A stretch of 64,000 nucleotides of DNA from Chrysogorgia sp. JL179-B06 (GCA_035772405.1 JAYKKM010000121.1:2146501-2210500); one strand, 5' to 3'; positions 43,957 to 54,624 are shown, numbered from the stretch's first letter. Program-made: numbers and translations. Notes: generated from the letters alone by a model not told the origin.

Positions 43957-45252
43957 ACAATTGCTTGTTGTCAAGAATCACTCGCGCGAAACACCTGGGA
44001 TAGGGGGGTAGGTTTACTTGACGGTCTTGCGGGATTTGGTGCCAGAATTTAAAGAGCACCCATCTCACTTCCATCATGTGAGTGTTTGCTTGGTCTAGTG
44101 ATCCACCTTTAACTAGCACGAGTGGGGCATCCGCAGTGGTGAAGAAGGGCGTGTCTTTATTAAATTCAATGTCTTTCCGACAAAACTTCTTTGGGGCGGA
44201 AAGATGAACCGTATCCCCTTCAAGCATCTGTAATAAGTCTCCCCAAGCAATGATGGAAGGGTGCCAGCGAAAATCGTTTAATACTACCACCTCTGCTTCC
44301 TCAACGCCTACCCAAGCAAAAGTTCCTGTTGCAGGATTCGTACAGCTCTTGTAAATTGTCTTCAGTGGTGACACCATGAATGTTTTCCCCGTATTTGCAG
44401 GACCGTGAATATAAATGTTGCGATATTTTCCTCGACCGAGTTGTAAGGCATTAAATATAGCGCCGCAGAACGTAGATAGGGAAATGTCGTTTTGCCGAAG
44501 TAGAGATAAGGCACATTCGATCCACCAACCTCCACAATCGACAATACACTGGCTATCGTAAGCTTCATTCAAGAGATCAATACGGCTTTTTGTCAGTCGC
44601 GCTAACTTCATCGGTGCTTCTTCAAACTCTTTACCAAGTGACAGCGCCTCATCTACAACTCTGCTTCCTCTGTTCGCTATAAACTCGGCTAACGTTGTCT
44701 TTCCTTCTTTCTTTTGTCTCATTGCGAGATCAATGAGTTGTAATCTGCTGTTTATATGTTCCTGACAAACGTAGAATAACGCTCTTTTCTCTTTGCTTTG
44801 CCACTTCTCTTCTTTCGTCTATCTTTCTTAGCCTGAATAGCCTTTTCTGTCACTGGCGGATCTTTAAGCTGGGGGTGAGCGTCTGAGAGAATAAATTGCT
44901 TATCTTCTTTTATGACGTATTGATAAGCACTGTAGTAGGTGTTGTGAACAGAGCTGAAATTGACTTTAATGTCGTTTGAAGACTCTAAATGTGCCCTTAC
45001 TCTAGACCACCTTGCTCGACGTGTCAACTTCAGAGCCATATGGTAGTGCGTACCAAATTCCGTCGCTTCTTCGTCATCGTGATGTTTTTCTTGACTTACA
45101 ACCCAGTGTTCTACTTTGGCTACATCTAGTTGTTCAAAAGCATTTACTACCGAAGCGGCAAACGCCTCCCTGTCAGGAACTTTTACGAGATCCGCACGGC
45201 TGTAGGTCACCAAATATACCATGCATTGCTGTCGAGTTTGCAGGCCCGCCAT
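43955..45252 (-). pseudogene. rep: Endogenous HUH nuclease-SF3 helicase replication gene
   Basis: The first reading frame begins at the ATG at 45252 (GTC-ATG-G context). It has a motif I-like YLVTYS near residue 15, the HUH metal-binding triad HYH at residues 68-70, and a single-tyrosine motif YxxK at residues 111-114, the layout of Reps that nick single strands in rolling-circle replication. It stops at 44752. A second frame, 44722 to 43955, is a superfamily 3 helicase: Walker A GPANTGKT (residues 107-114), Walker B VVLNDF (146-151), a B' segment with MLEGDTVHL, and a motif C-like TTADAP. The two frames differ by one register, so a single small frameshift near 44740-44770 breaks an otherwise complete protein of about 430 residues. 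The architecture resembles parvovirus-like and CRESS-DNA virus Reps; the exact lineage is uncertain. It may be an endogenised viral or transposon replication gene. Confidence 0.8.
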
Positions 45253-45397
45253 GACTGAAGGAAAATACTCAGAAATTGTCTCACTGATATTAATAGTCAC
45301 CGCATACTAGTTAACAGTACCGCTGACCTTCATAGAGTGTACGATCAACAAAGATGTGACCATGGGATTAATATTTATGACATGCCCACATTTTGGA
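45253..45397. other. Upstream of rep, no element recognised
   Basis: Only 145 bases between the rep start and the MITE fragment. AACAGTACCGCTGACC at 45315-45330 partly resembles the iteron. No hairpin or nonanucleotide was seen. Confidence 0.35.
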
Positions 45398-45620
45398 CAA
45401 TCTGAGAATAATTCATTGGGACACTAAAGCATTAATTACCTGCGTTCTTGCTTCTTTTACTGCCGTGAGATAAATAACGCTGTTTCACCCCTCCCCCCAC
45501 CAATCAATGTTGATTTCCAAACACCATTTCTGAGTTCGAGCAAACAAAACATGGGTCACAACCTTGATTGGAGGGGGAAGGGGAGGGCACATTTTAAAAT
45601 ATATTGCGTGCGCATAGAAA
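45398..45620. mobile_element. Right-truncated copy of the 39339 MITE
   Basis: Matches 39339-39570 in the same orientation from ACAATCTGAGAATAATTCAT to GCGTGCGCATAGAA, then diverges, so the right TIR is missing. Confidence 0.75.
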
Positions 45621-45984
45621 ATCATGAAATTGGAAAATCATGTGTATATCTTTACGATTATTAACCGAAATCACTTGTAACTCTCATATTGCCACAGATT
45701 ATGAAAGTAGATGATAAAATCAAGTTTCAAGTGATTTTGTTTAATAATCTTAAATATATGCATGATTGTCTCATTGTCCAATATGTTTATATGTTGTTAC
45801 GTCATAGATCATGTCATTTGATATCACAAAGTATAAATATTTCAAGAACTAAGTCAAATATTGAAAAGCTGTAAATTTATATTCATTATTTTAAGAGTTC
45901 TTTCAAATAAGATAAACCTAATTTTTTAAATATATTAAATTATGACGTATTAAAATTTTCATTATTAGTATAGGTAATAGTATT

Positions 45985-46125
45985 GTTTCGAGTGCAATTT
46001 GGAAAAAACATGCACAAGTGAGTTTTTCAAAGACTATCAAAATAGCACGAGTCCGAAGGACGAGTGCTATTTGAAGTCTTTGAAAAACTCACGAGTGCAT
46101 GTTTTTTCCAAATTGCACGAGAAAC
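45985..46125. repeat. Long foldback hairpin
   Basis: Left GTGCAATTTGGAAAAAACAT.., GTGAGTTTTTCAAAGAC and ATAGCACGAGTCC face inverse copies ending at about 46121. Arms are about 60 bases with few mismatches, giving a strong cruciform or MITE. Confidence 0.85.
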
Positions 46126-46389
46126 CATGCTATTACTTATTAATAATATACAAGAAAATGTGCGAGACAATTATAAGACGAACATCCGGTGATCAAGAAA
46201 ACTTGATCTTCCGGTCGTGTTTTAATTGGTTTGCACAAAGTCACGCGACATATGCGTCTTAAAATATTTACAACAGTTGTTCATTTCAAACGAGCAATGG
46301 AAGTAACTAGTATCGTACAGTCAAAACATTACACAACTTGGATTTATAACACTCAAAAACGAAAATATCCAGTTCAAATAGTTCATCAG

Positions 46390-47856
46390 TTAGTCGGAAT
46401 CGCTGTCGATCATGAAAGTGCGACGCCGCTTTTGTCCTTGAGCTTGTACATCATCAGACGGCTTCGACATGACAGTAAAGCTAACTTGGCAGTTATGGAA
46501 AGTGTTTGAATTAAACATCTGATGTTGGCTTTCTTGTCTGACCATTGCACTGTTGAAACACGAGTTGTTAAAGGTCATATTTGTTTGACTTGTATCTTGT
46601 TGAGAGACGTTAAGTCCATACGGACGACTTAATGTAGAACTAGTCGAGGCAGAACTTTGTTGCTGTTGGCAGACGATGTTAGACGCTGCGGTCAATACAG
46701 ATTGCACGTTGCTGGAATTGTTTCGACAAGATATTTTTGTAGAGAGATCTCGTTGCTCAACTCCTTCGTCGTAGTCGTCAAGGGACTGCAGGTTTCGATG
46801 GCCAGTAACCTTAACAATGGAGGACCGTTCAACGTTGCATTTTTTTAACTTGTTGACAAGGGTCTTCCGAGCGCTGTGGTTTGTCAATTTCTTGCTGCTA
46901 CTTCCCAGAGAAGTGCCAGCAACGATTCGCTTCATCATTTCATTGATACGATTCGTACCCATCGGTTGTGCTTTATACCAAACTTCGTCCTTGGGTTTGT
47001 AGTTGATGGAAAGGTAAAAGGAGCCTGTGGTTCGCAAATGATTTGGTCGACGCGACAAGTACTCTTTAAACAGCGAGACAGGGCATCTTTCTCCTCCAAT
47101 GGCAAACATTTTTGGTGAAAAATCCCGGGATTTCTTCGATAATCCTCCGCCTCTCGTTTTGGTCAGGCCTTCAGCGAATTCGACATATTCACGACCGTTG
47201 TCGTCTTTGCGAAGCGAGAAGTCGTCGACAGCCATACTGTGGTGTTCTTGGCGGCCACGTAAACCGAAGTACTGGGTGAGTGTCCACCAAATTGTATTCA
47301 CTAGGCTTTCTGGTGTTTTGTTCCCTAGTTTGCCAACTCTCCACAGCTCCTCTTCGTCTTCCTCGGACAAACTTCTTGCCTTGTTTTGACGCTTTCCTTT
47401 CCCCTCTTCGCGAAGTCGTCTTGCTTTACCTTCGAGGACTTGTTTGGACAAGCTGAATTCTCTGTCACGAATTAAGGAGGTTTTAAAATTATGCTCCTTT
47501 AGATAGCGGTCGAGAGCTGCAATCATTACGCGAAGACTGTCCGGTTCGTAGTCTTCCCCGTCCTTGTTTCTTACTTCGGCGTAAAATTGTTGAAGTGCCG
47601 TGTCCAACTCGCTCACTTCGTACTTCTCAATTTCCCCTGAATATCCGCGTTGTTCTGCCCAGCTCTTAAAAACATTGACCCAGAAACCAGTGCTTATAGC
47701 TGTATTTTTATTTTTGGCATTATTTTGTAGCTCCTGTATCAAAGACGGTTCAGCATTTGCAAATCTCTGGTCACCGCTAAAACCCGCCATATTTTTTTGT
47801 TTACCAAAAAGTTTAAAAACTTTGTATTTTGATTTTTGGAGGAAATGTTGCTTCAT
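46390..47856 (-). CDS. Crypton-type tyrosine recombinase, intact
   Basis: An uninterrupted 488-codon frame. The ATG at 47856 is possible, but Met23 at 47790 (MAGFSGDQRFA) looks a better start. The N-terminal half is a core-binding region. The catalytic half carries the residues of tyrosine recombinases: Arg in YFGLRGRQEH (residues 200-202), HxxR in NHSARKT (His327, Arg330), a second His in GHRN (353) and the nucleophile Tyr in LDDYDE (362). The closest families I know are Crypton transposons and the domesticated DUF3504 proteins, which cut and join DNA at a staggered site. The tail is Gln/Ser-rich and ends with a basic KRRRT likely nuclear signal. Unlike nearly all other genes here it has no frame break, suggesting recent activity or selection. 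It lies 1.1 kb upstream of rep on the same strand. Confidence 0.85.
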   Translation of the reverse strand: MKQHFLQKSKYKVFKLFGKQKNMAGFSGDQRFANAEPSLIQELQNNAKNKNTAISTGFWVNVFKSWAEQRGYSGEIEKYEVSELDTALQQFYAEVRNKDGEDYEPDSLRVMIAALDRYLKEHNFKTSLIRDREFSLSKQVLEGKARRLREEGKGKRQNKARSLSEEDEEELWRVGKLGNKTPESLVNTIWWTLTQYFGLRGRQEHHSMAVDDFSLRKDDNGREYVEFAEGLTKTRGGGLSKKSRDFSPKMFAIGGERCPVSLFKEYLSRRPNHLRTTGSFYLSINYKPKDEVWYKAQPMGTNRINEMMKRIVAGTSLGSSSKKLTNHSARKTLVNKLKKCNVERSSIVKVTGHRNLQSLDDYDEGVEQRDLSTKISCRNNSSNVQSVLTAASNIVCQQQQSSASTSSTLSRPYGLNVSQQDTSQTNMTFNNSCFNSAMVRQESQHQMFNSNTFHNCQVSFTVMSKPSDDVQAQGQKRRRTFMIDSDSD

Positions 47857-48010
47857 TGTGATTGGCTAGTTTATCTTTTTCAGCCAATCAGATGCGTTTG
47901 TTACAGATTTTTGCACTGTTACAGATTTTTGCACTGTTACAGATTTTTGCACTGCTGTTTGGGATTAAATGCACTGAAACCAACCAATCACAGTCGAGTA
48001 ACATTTTCTT
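47857..48010 (-). promoter_or_regulatory. Putative promoter of the tyrosine recombinase
   Basis: Contains several CCAAT-type boxes (GATTGGCT at 47860, AGCCAATCAG at 47882, CCAATCACAG near 47985) and exactly three 18-base repeats GTTACAGATTTTTGCACT at 47900-47953. The position directly upstream of the start is what a promoter would need; function is inferred. Confidence 0.4.
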
Positions 48011-48583
48011 GTATATTATTAATACTCTTAAACTAATTTGCTTGTAACTTCAGTTCATGTAAATGCTCTATTAGATTTTAATATTATTCTTGAGACTAAC
48101 TTTTTAAATATTGTTAATCTACTTTAGTTTATTGTAAATAGCTAAGAGCATCAGCGATTTGTTGTATTACCATACAGTATCTGTTAAAATTCAAGTTTAA
48201 TTGCTATTTTATTAAAGTTTAATGACTGCATGTATAAATTATATAGAATTTTATACCATGTTAAGACATTAAGTAACATATTCTATAGAATATTATAGAA
48301 TATTCTTAAGATTATGCTATAGAATTTGTCCCAAAATCCAAAAGAACATTAGTTTTTTGGTTTGGGGGCAGGTAATGAGAACCACACTGCTGTCCTTTGT
48401 GTATAAACAGTAAAACTATGGGCGGGAATTAGAATAACGAGCGCATTTAGCCATAGGCTATAATGCGTGTAATATTACCGCACGGTTGGACATGCAGTGT
48501 GAATTGAATAAGTATGAATAAAACATAGAAACAGAATAAAGATGCGTATAATTGTATAGTGCATAGAATACCACGGGACACAA
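48011..48583. other. Non-coding, AT-rich
   Basis: No gene. 48278-48330 repeats the ATAGAATATTC palindromes seen at 33283-33505. TAATATTAC with short flanking stems is at 48466-48484 (see findings). Confidence 0.45.
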
Positions 48584-48629
48584 CCCTGTACGTACGTTTC
48601 GACCTTCTTCATTGGTCTCTTCAGCAGGG
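48584..48629 (-). ncRNA. Hammerhead ribozyme
   Basis: On the minus strand, in order: CCCTG (stem I), CTGAAGA (core, fits CUGANGA), GACC (stem II), a 9-base loop, GGTC (stem II), GAAA (core), CGT-ACG (a loopless three-pair stem III), TA (the UH cleavage site) and CAGGG (stem I). All stems pair perfectly: 5, 4 and 3 pairs. Minimal stem III forms are usual in retroelement hammerheads and may work as dimers. The location in a Penelope-like end supports it. Confidence 0.75.
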
Positions 48630-48892
48630 ATCTAGGGCTGGCAGTTGATGTTTATACGTTGGAAGATAAATAATAGTGTGCGTAGCCAACAAAATATATA
48701 TGTAAAGAAAGGAAAAGTGATTCCTTACCAAACGTGTTGTTTGTATGTGAAAGTCCAACGCGGCGTGCCGTATCATATAAAATTGTCCTTGAGTAGTCTT
48801 GGGCTTCGTTGGATACGGACTGAGGGCGTTTGTAACTTGGTGATAGAATATATACATAGTGTGCGTCACTAGTCACCAGGACTAAGTTGTGT

Positions 48893-49070
48893 GTAGTGGT
48901 GGTAATGGGGGTTGGTCTGTGTGTGTGAGAGATAGTGAGGGAAATAGTGTGGTTGTTCAAGGTTGTGAGTAATTGAAATTATTATTTCAATTACTCACAA
49001 CCTTGAACAACCACACTATTTCCCTCACTATCTCTCACACACACAGACCAACCCCCATTACCACCACTAC
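48893..49070. repeat. Near-perfect palindrome with 87-bp arms
   Basis: 48893-48979 (GTAGTGGTGGTAATGGGGGT.. to AATTGAAAT) is the exact inverse complement of 48984-49070, with a 4-base spacer TATT. I found no mismatch. It lies in the Penelope-like end and may be an inverted junction of two such ends. Confidence 0.95.
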
Positions 49071-49404
49071 ATAGTTACTCTATTGAGTAATACGCGAAGA
49101 TAATTTAAGCAGATAAATAAATAAAGGGATGTTGATTACAGAACGTAAAGAGATTAAATGAAAGCGTAGTTATCAATAAAGGTATGCTATATAAGTATTT
49201 ATTTATTTACAAAATTAGTGTATAAGTAAATGGGTCAAGACTTGAAGGTTATGTACAGTGTTGGCATGCTGGAAAATTGTCGATGTTGAAAAGTGATGTA
49301 CTAAAACCTTGCATGTTGTTATCTATATGATAGACAATTATTATTTACAGGTCATTGGGTATGGTTGGTGTGAATATAGAAGAAATGTACTATCATGCCC
49401 TTAC

Positions 49405-49960
49405 AAAAATAAACTATAGTTTCTATGCTAAAAACTATAGTTTTTAAGCAAAAACTATAGTTTTTGCCATAGAAACAATAGTTACCTATTAAACTATAGT
49501 TTCCTAATCACAAAAACTATAGTCTTTGAGTAAAAACTTTTCATTTTCTAGTAAAACTATAGTCTATTTCTATAGTTACCTATTAAACTATAGTTTCTTT
49601 GCCAAAAACTATAGTCTTTGAGCAAAAAATATAGGTTTTGAGTGAAAACTATAGTTTCCCACGATAACTATATATTACTATATTTAAAAAACTACAGTTT
49701 TGTTTTTGAGTAAAAAGTAGTTTCCTATATATGGTGATTATGGTTACTATAGTAACCCTATTAAAACTATAGTTTTGTATAACAATAACTACATTTAAAA
49801 ACTTTATTTTATGCCAGACAAGAACTATACTGTAGTTCTGGGTAAGAACTATAGATTACCAATTAAAACTATAGTTTCCTATAACTATATATACTACATT
49901 TGAAAACTATTTTTTAGTTTTTATATTCAACTGTGCTATATCAGTTTTTAAAGAAAAAAA
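49405..49960. repeat. Left AAACTATAGTTT cluster
   Basis: About twenty copies or variants of the self-complementary AAACTATAGTTT, irregularly spaced, over 550 bases. Confidence 0.9.
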
Positions 49961-51647
49961 TAGTTTCCAAAAAATGCTATTTCTGAATTTATTAAAATTA
50001 CAAAATTAAGAAAATTGGTAGTGTAATGCATAGCGTTTGTAATATTTACAGGAAAAAGTTACAGGTAATATTTCTGAATATTTACAAAAGATCAAGTTGC
50101 TTATTGATCATTGGATGTAGCCATATTCAGTAGTAACAGTGTCTCCAATGAATGAGTAAACCCAATTAAGAGATACATGACCATGAATAACCCATATATT
50201 TAATTAATCTAAAATAACACAGTTAAGTAAGCGTAAATATCATATAACCCTAACTCGCATTACTCTGATGATCCTAACACTGATCTTAATTCTTAACCAT
50301 GATAGGTCACCGATAGGTGTACCCATGCAAAGTACTTTTACAAAACTGCTTTCCATTTCACAGGGTCTCCCTCCCCAAGAGCCCATAGAGATCATAAATA
50401 AAACGCTTTACTTATGATCTTATGATCTCTTATGATCTCTTGATTTTATTTATTTATTTATTAAAAAAAAGTTTTATTTATGATCTCTATGCAAGAGCCT
50501 GCATTGCAGGCTATGACCCAACCTCGTACCCAGGGTCTTATCTCCGCTCCCCCCACGATGCTTGGAGACGACAAGGGATCACGGGGTATATCACAAATTT
50601 ACCACGCGGCCATTTCGAAATCTTTGAAGGTGAACTTGTAGTTTCTTGGTGTTTGATCGTTATATTTTGATATTTAATTTGAATTCTTTGGCTGTATTTT
50701 GTGATGGTTTTCAAAAGGACTCGTTCCTTTCCTAGTCGTGGGCTGTAGACGAGGATTCCAATCATATTTTTTACGGTAAGTCACATTCAGTTTAATCGTA
50801 TATTTGTATATCATTTGATTCGGAGTCAGCCACTAAGCTATCGAATAAGCTGCTTAATAATGCACATTTATTCCATGTTTATGTCCAATGGTTTGTTTTC
50901 ATAATTATTGCAATCAAATGATTGGATGGTTATTTCAGAGGTTAATAATTACGTTGTGTTTGCCTGTATGTTCGGCCTGACAATTTGGTTTGAATCACGT
51001 GCACGTATCTAAAGATAGCTGTTATATTTTCGAGATTCGATTTTATCAAAGGCTTTTACTATCAGCATAACATAGTTCGAAATGATTTATATTATATCAT
51101 ACTCAAAGTTCGCAAGCCAATTGGTTTGCTACCAATTCAGTTAATCTTACTAAATTAAGTGTATTTTTCTCATGCAAGCCATACTGCTTCTACCAATACA
51201 TGTCTACAGTATTATAATACATTTACTGTATCATTGACTCAGCGTGCACCTCGCTGACTCACTCTAGCATAAGTAATGAGTGTTATTTTCTCCCTGAGTT
51301 ATTATTGAGCAAAACTAGAGCAGTTAAAATAAATATATACATGTATGTTTAATAGATCAAAACTCTGGAGCATACATTTTAAACGCCCAACTCAGGAAAA
51401 TTGCAAGTTGAGATTACTAATCGCCTGGGTAAATAACTTGGTAGCAAAAATTATTTCCTATATATATTTTAACTGCTATAATAATAATATTAGGAGCATT
51501 ATATGTACAATGTCAATATAGTCTTGATGCTCTTACAACAATATATTCTTAATGTTACTTATAAAACTAATTACAGTTTAATTATCAGATAAAGCCTACC
51601 GCTACATATATTACCACTATAAACTATGAACAAAAAGTTATTAATTT

Positions 51648-51960
51648 TAAAAAAGAAAAGTCTTAAGTGCTGACTTAAAACTACTTAAAATATCAATGCT
51701 TTTAATTTCCCGTGGTAATGAATTCCAGTCTTGATGCGGCAACTGAGAATGTTCTGTCTCCATGAGTCACCGTTTTGGATTTTGGCTCAAGTAGCAGATT
51801 GCAGTTAAACCTACTCATAGTAAATCAGTAATTTTAAATAGGTGCCTGGCCATGTAAAGCTTTGAAAGTAATTATCAGTATCTTAAAAACAATCCTTGAT
51901 TTTACTGGCAACCAGTGAAGATTATGCGTCTGGCAGCTTCTGCTATAATTGTGTGTTATT
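51648..51960 (-). mobile_element. CR1/L2-like LINE 3' remnant
   Basis: The minus strand encodes LHWLPVKSRIVFKILIITFK, then NLLLEPKSKTVTHGDRTFSV and, in other frames, LPREIKSIDILSSFKSAL with a terminal TAA. This is the typical C-terminus of a CR1/L2-type ORF2. Stops and shifts are present. Confidence 0.75.
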
Positions 51961-52033
51961 TGTGCTAAAATGGATTACAACTTATGAATTTACCTTAGTT
52001 AACTACCGTTGCAATAATATCTATTTTAAACAG

Positions 52034-52258
52034 ATATACATATGTCCATAAGGAAACTAAAGAAATATGTTGCCAAACTGGATACAGAAAGAGCAGTGTC
52101 ATCTTCATCCTCATCTTGGTCACCCAGTCATGCATTGTCAACAACGTGTAGCAACACAATTGTTTCCTGATTCCAAACCATCATCACCAGTAATGCCATC
52201 CTTCCCACTTACTTTGGAAAATGCAAGAATAAGTGAAGCAACATCGCCAAATAAAATG
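52034..52258 (+). pseudogene. Exon-like piece, unrecognised
   Basis: Between an AG (52032-52033) and GT (52259-52260) it encodes MSIRKLKKYVAKLDTERAVS followed by a Ser-rich stretch and a stop. A second frame continues SDSKPSSPVMPSFPLTLEN. It looks like a decayed regulatory-type protein exon. No family assigned. Confidence 0.35.
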
Positions 52259-52463
52259 GTTTGTGTTCTTTTGGCTTTTAAACAACAATTGCAATATATA
52301 CTTTATACTATATATTTCCAGTGTTATTTTGATTTGAATGAAATCCTTCTTGAATTTTGATTGTTGTCAAGAGCATTTGAATGTGTTTTTGTTCCATTAT
52401 TTTCACTTCCACAATGTTTTCTTGTAGTAGAATATAGATCAATTCAGTCAATCAATAGCACTT

Positions 52464-53212
52464 ATTACAGATAATCATTTGGCACAGTGTTTTTTGTTTG
52501 AGAGTCTCAAACAAAAAACCACTGTATTTAGGGGACATGGAAACAAGGTGTTTGGGTTGGTAATTGATCATTACAGTAAACTTTTGTTGTTTTATTTGAG
52601 TTTTATTGTCGGTGCAGCACTATAGCATATTGACATGTAGGTGGATTGTAAAGAGTTATCATAACATAAAATGCCATTAAATCATTATAAACTTCTGAAG
52701 CAATGGCTAGCTGTAACATTTGATTCGGCATCCGGTGATTATGCGAACATCTACGAGTTACGTCATAAAACGTCATAAATCTGTGGACATCCATGAAAAA
52801 ATCGAGCGTGATACTATACATATTTCCGCGAAGAGGGCTGAGTACGAGACACAGCAACCCATGTCAAGATTAGTGTGCTGCCATGATAAAGTAACTTCTT
52901 TTGAAGATTTTCACTTCGCTTTCTTTGTGAGACATATCAATTTGTTTGATATGCAAATATCTGGAATTTCGTCACACATGCATAATGAGTTATCAGAGAA
53001 TGTTATATATCTTTGCGTTCATGAAATAAAAACACTAAAGTGTGAATAACACGTATGTGCGTTTCTCCCACAACACCAAACTTCTTGATTTTAAAGGAAT
53101 TCGTTCGAGAATGAAAGAGATACACATTTCTCCAATATAATAATCAATTGCCAACCCAAATGTCTCATTTCCATTTTCCAGGTAATTATTGCACCAAATG
53201 ATTATCTGTAAT
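52464..53212. mobile_element. 750-bp inverted-repeat element
   Basis: Left arm ATTACAGATAATCATTTGG.., ATGGAAACAAGGTGTTTGGG and GGTAATTGATCA face inverse copies at 53130-53212. The interior has the repeat shared with 21105-21290. A small hairpin TTTTTTGTTTGAGA at 52487-52520 lies in the left arm. Confidence 0.65.
52720..52860. repeat. Dispersed repeat also at 21105-21290
   Basis: See the partner entry; same order of shared segments, with a few short deletions here. Confidence 0.7.
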
Positions 53213-53948
53213 GATTGCTATTGTGGCACCCTGTTTATTTGGGTTTTGTTATAGTCATTTAGTGCAATTTCGCACAATTTTCAAACATCACGAGTAGTGT
53301 AAATCCTTAATTGCATGAGCAAAATCATGATTACTCATTTGTCATATGCATGACAAAATTACGACACTCTTCATCTTCCAAGTCTTTAAAAACATCTTGT
53401 TTCATTAGTTGACAACAATCCTTTTCACTCTTGGTGTTCTTTGTACTCATTTCAAAATATTTACATGGAATTTTTAGTCAAGTCATTGGAAAAGTGAAAA
53501 CTTTCCATTGCAGAATAGGCAACATTTTGAATTTTATTGTCAAACTTGTTCCTAGTGTTTTCTCTCTTTTCATTTATTGTACTTGAGTGCAATAAATGAT
53601 TTTATTGCACTCCTCTCGGCCAATCAGAATCCAGTAATTTTGTCATGTATATAATAAATGTATGTACATCATATAGTTAGGTGGCAGCAATTACCCATTC
53701 AATTTCATTCTATTTTGTCAAAAAATTATCTTCAATGCTATTTTCATGTACAACCAACACTAAGTTTATGATGAACAGCTCCAAGAATAAAAATAGAGTT
53801 TAAGCTTAGCTGAATAATTTAAGCTTAGCTTCATCAAAAATGGCTGACAATTTAATATTATTTTATATTGTGCATCTGTTGCTTGTGCAATATATAACAT
53901 TGTTATGCAAAGTTTCAAAAAATAACCAAATATATCTTATTTTTGCAG

Positions 53949-54080
53949 AACATGCTAAAAACGCTACGTGAAGTCATTGAGGAAGACGTCATTATAGCGA
54001 TGAAATTTATATTGAATAATGAGGAACAGGCATGGAAAAAGCAACAAGCTGGAGAAGAAAAAAAGCAAGACTGGTGTTGA
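53949..54080 (+). pseudogene. Terminal exon-like piece, unrecognised
   Basis: After a TTTGCAG acceptor it encodes MLKTLREVIEEDVIIAMKFI and EEQAWKKQQAGEEKKQDWC then TGA. It is uninterrupted, charged and probably helical. It may be the last exon of a gene carried by the 5.47-kb element. No family assigned. Confidence 0.4.
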
Positions 54081-54624
54081 AACCGACGATAAGTGCTGTG
54101 ACATAAAAATATCAAGTGACATTAGAAACACAAAAAAACTGCGTGCTTATAAACAACAAAAGTTTTTTTATAAATTTACTGAGAATTGAGAAAAAACTTA
54201 GTTGAAACACTTAGTGTTAGTAAGTAATAAGTACTATAGTGTGATAAGTGATTATCAAATGGTAATTGGAATAGTGCGATTACCATTACTGATATGCCTA
54301 TCAGCCTCAATTAAGAATTTCCATGATGCTTCTGTTGAATTGAACAATGAATAGTGTGTGTGTCATGAGGTAAATAAGGGTTAAATATGAGTGGCTTTAA
54401 AGAAGCAGTCTGTGCAGCAAATATGTACTTGCTACACAAGCTAGAAAAGAACTAGGAAGTGTTAGCATTATTTTTAATATAAATTGCTCTGTTTTATTAC
54501 ACATACTTGGCTTTACCTATGTATTTTTATACACAGAAAAAATAGAGTTTATTATAAAGTGTTGTATTTGTAGATTGTATTTTCACTAAACTTCACTACT
54601 TTGTGAAAAAAGTTTTATAATTTC

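Noticed and set aside
43955..45252. An active free-living virus genome in the assembly
   Set aside because: The gene is embedded in repeat-rich host sequence, has a frameshift and no capsid gene was seen nearby, so it is an endogenous copy.
46231..47389. Plus-strand frames opposite the tyrosine recombinase
   Set aside because: Shadows of the intact minus-strand gene that carries all catalytic residues.
50422..50670. Open frame near CCTCGTACCCAGGGTCTTAT
   Set aside because: The frame runs through AT-rich sequence and then a non-coding dispersed repeat of a type common in cnidarian genomes; it is not a gene.
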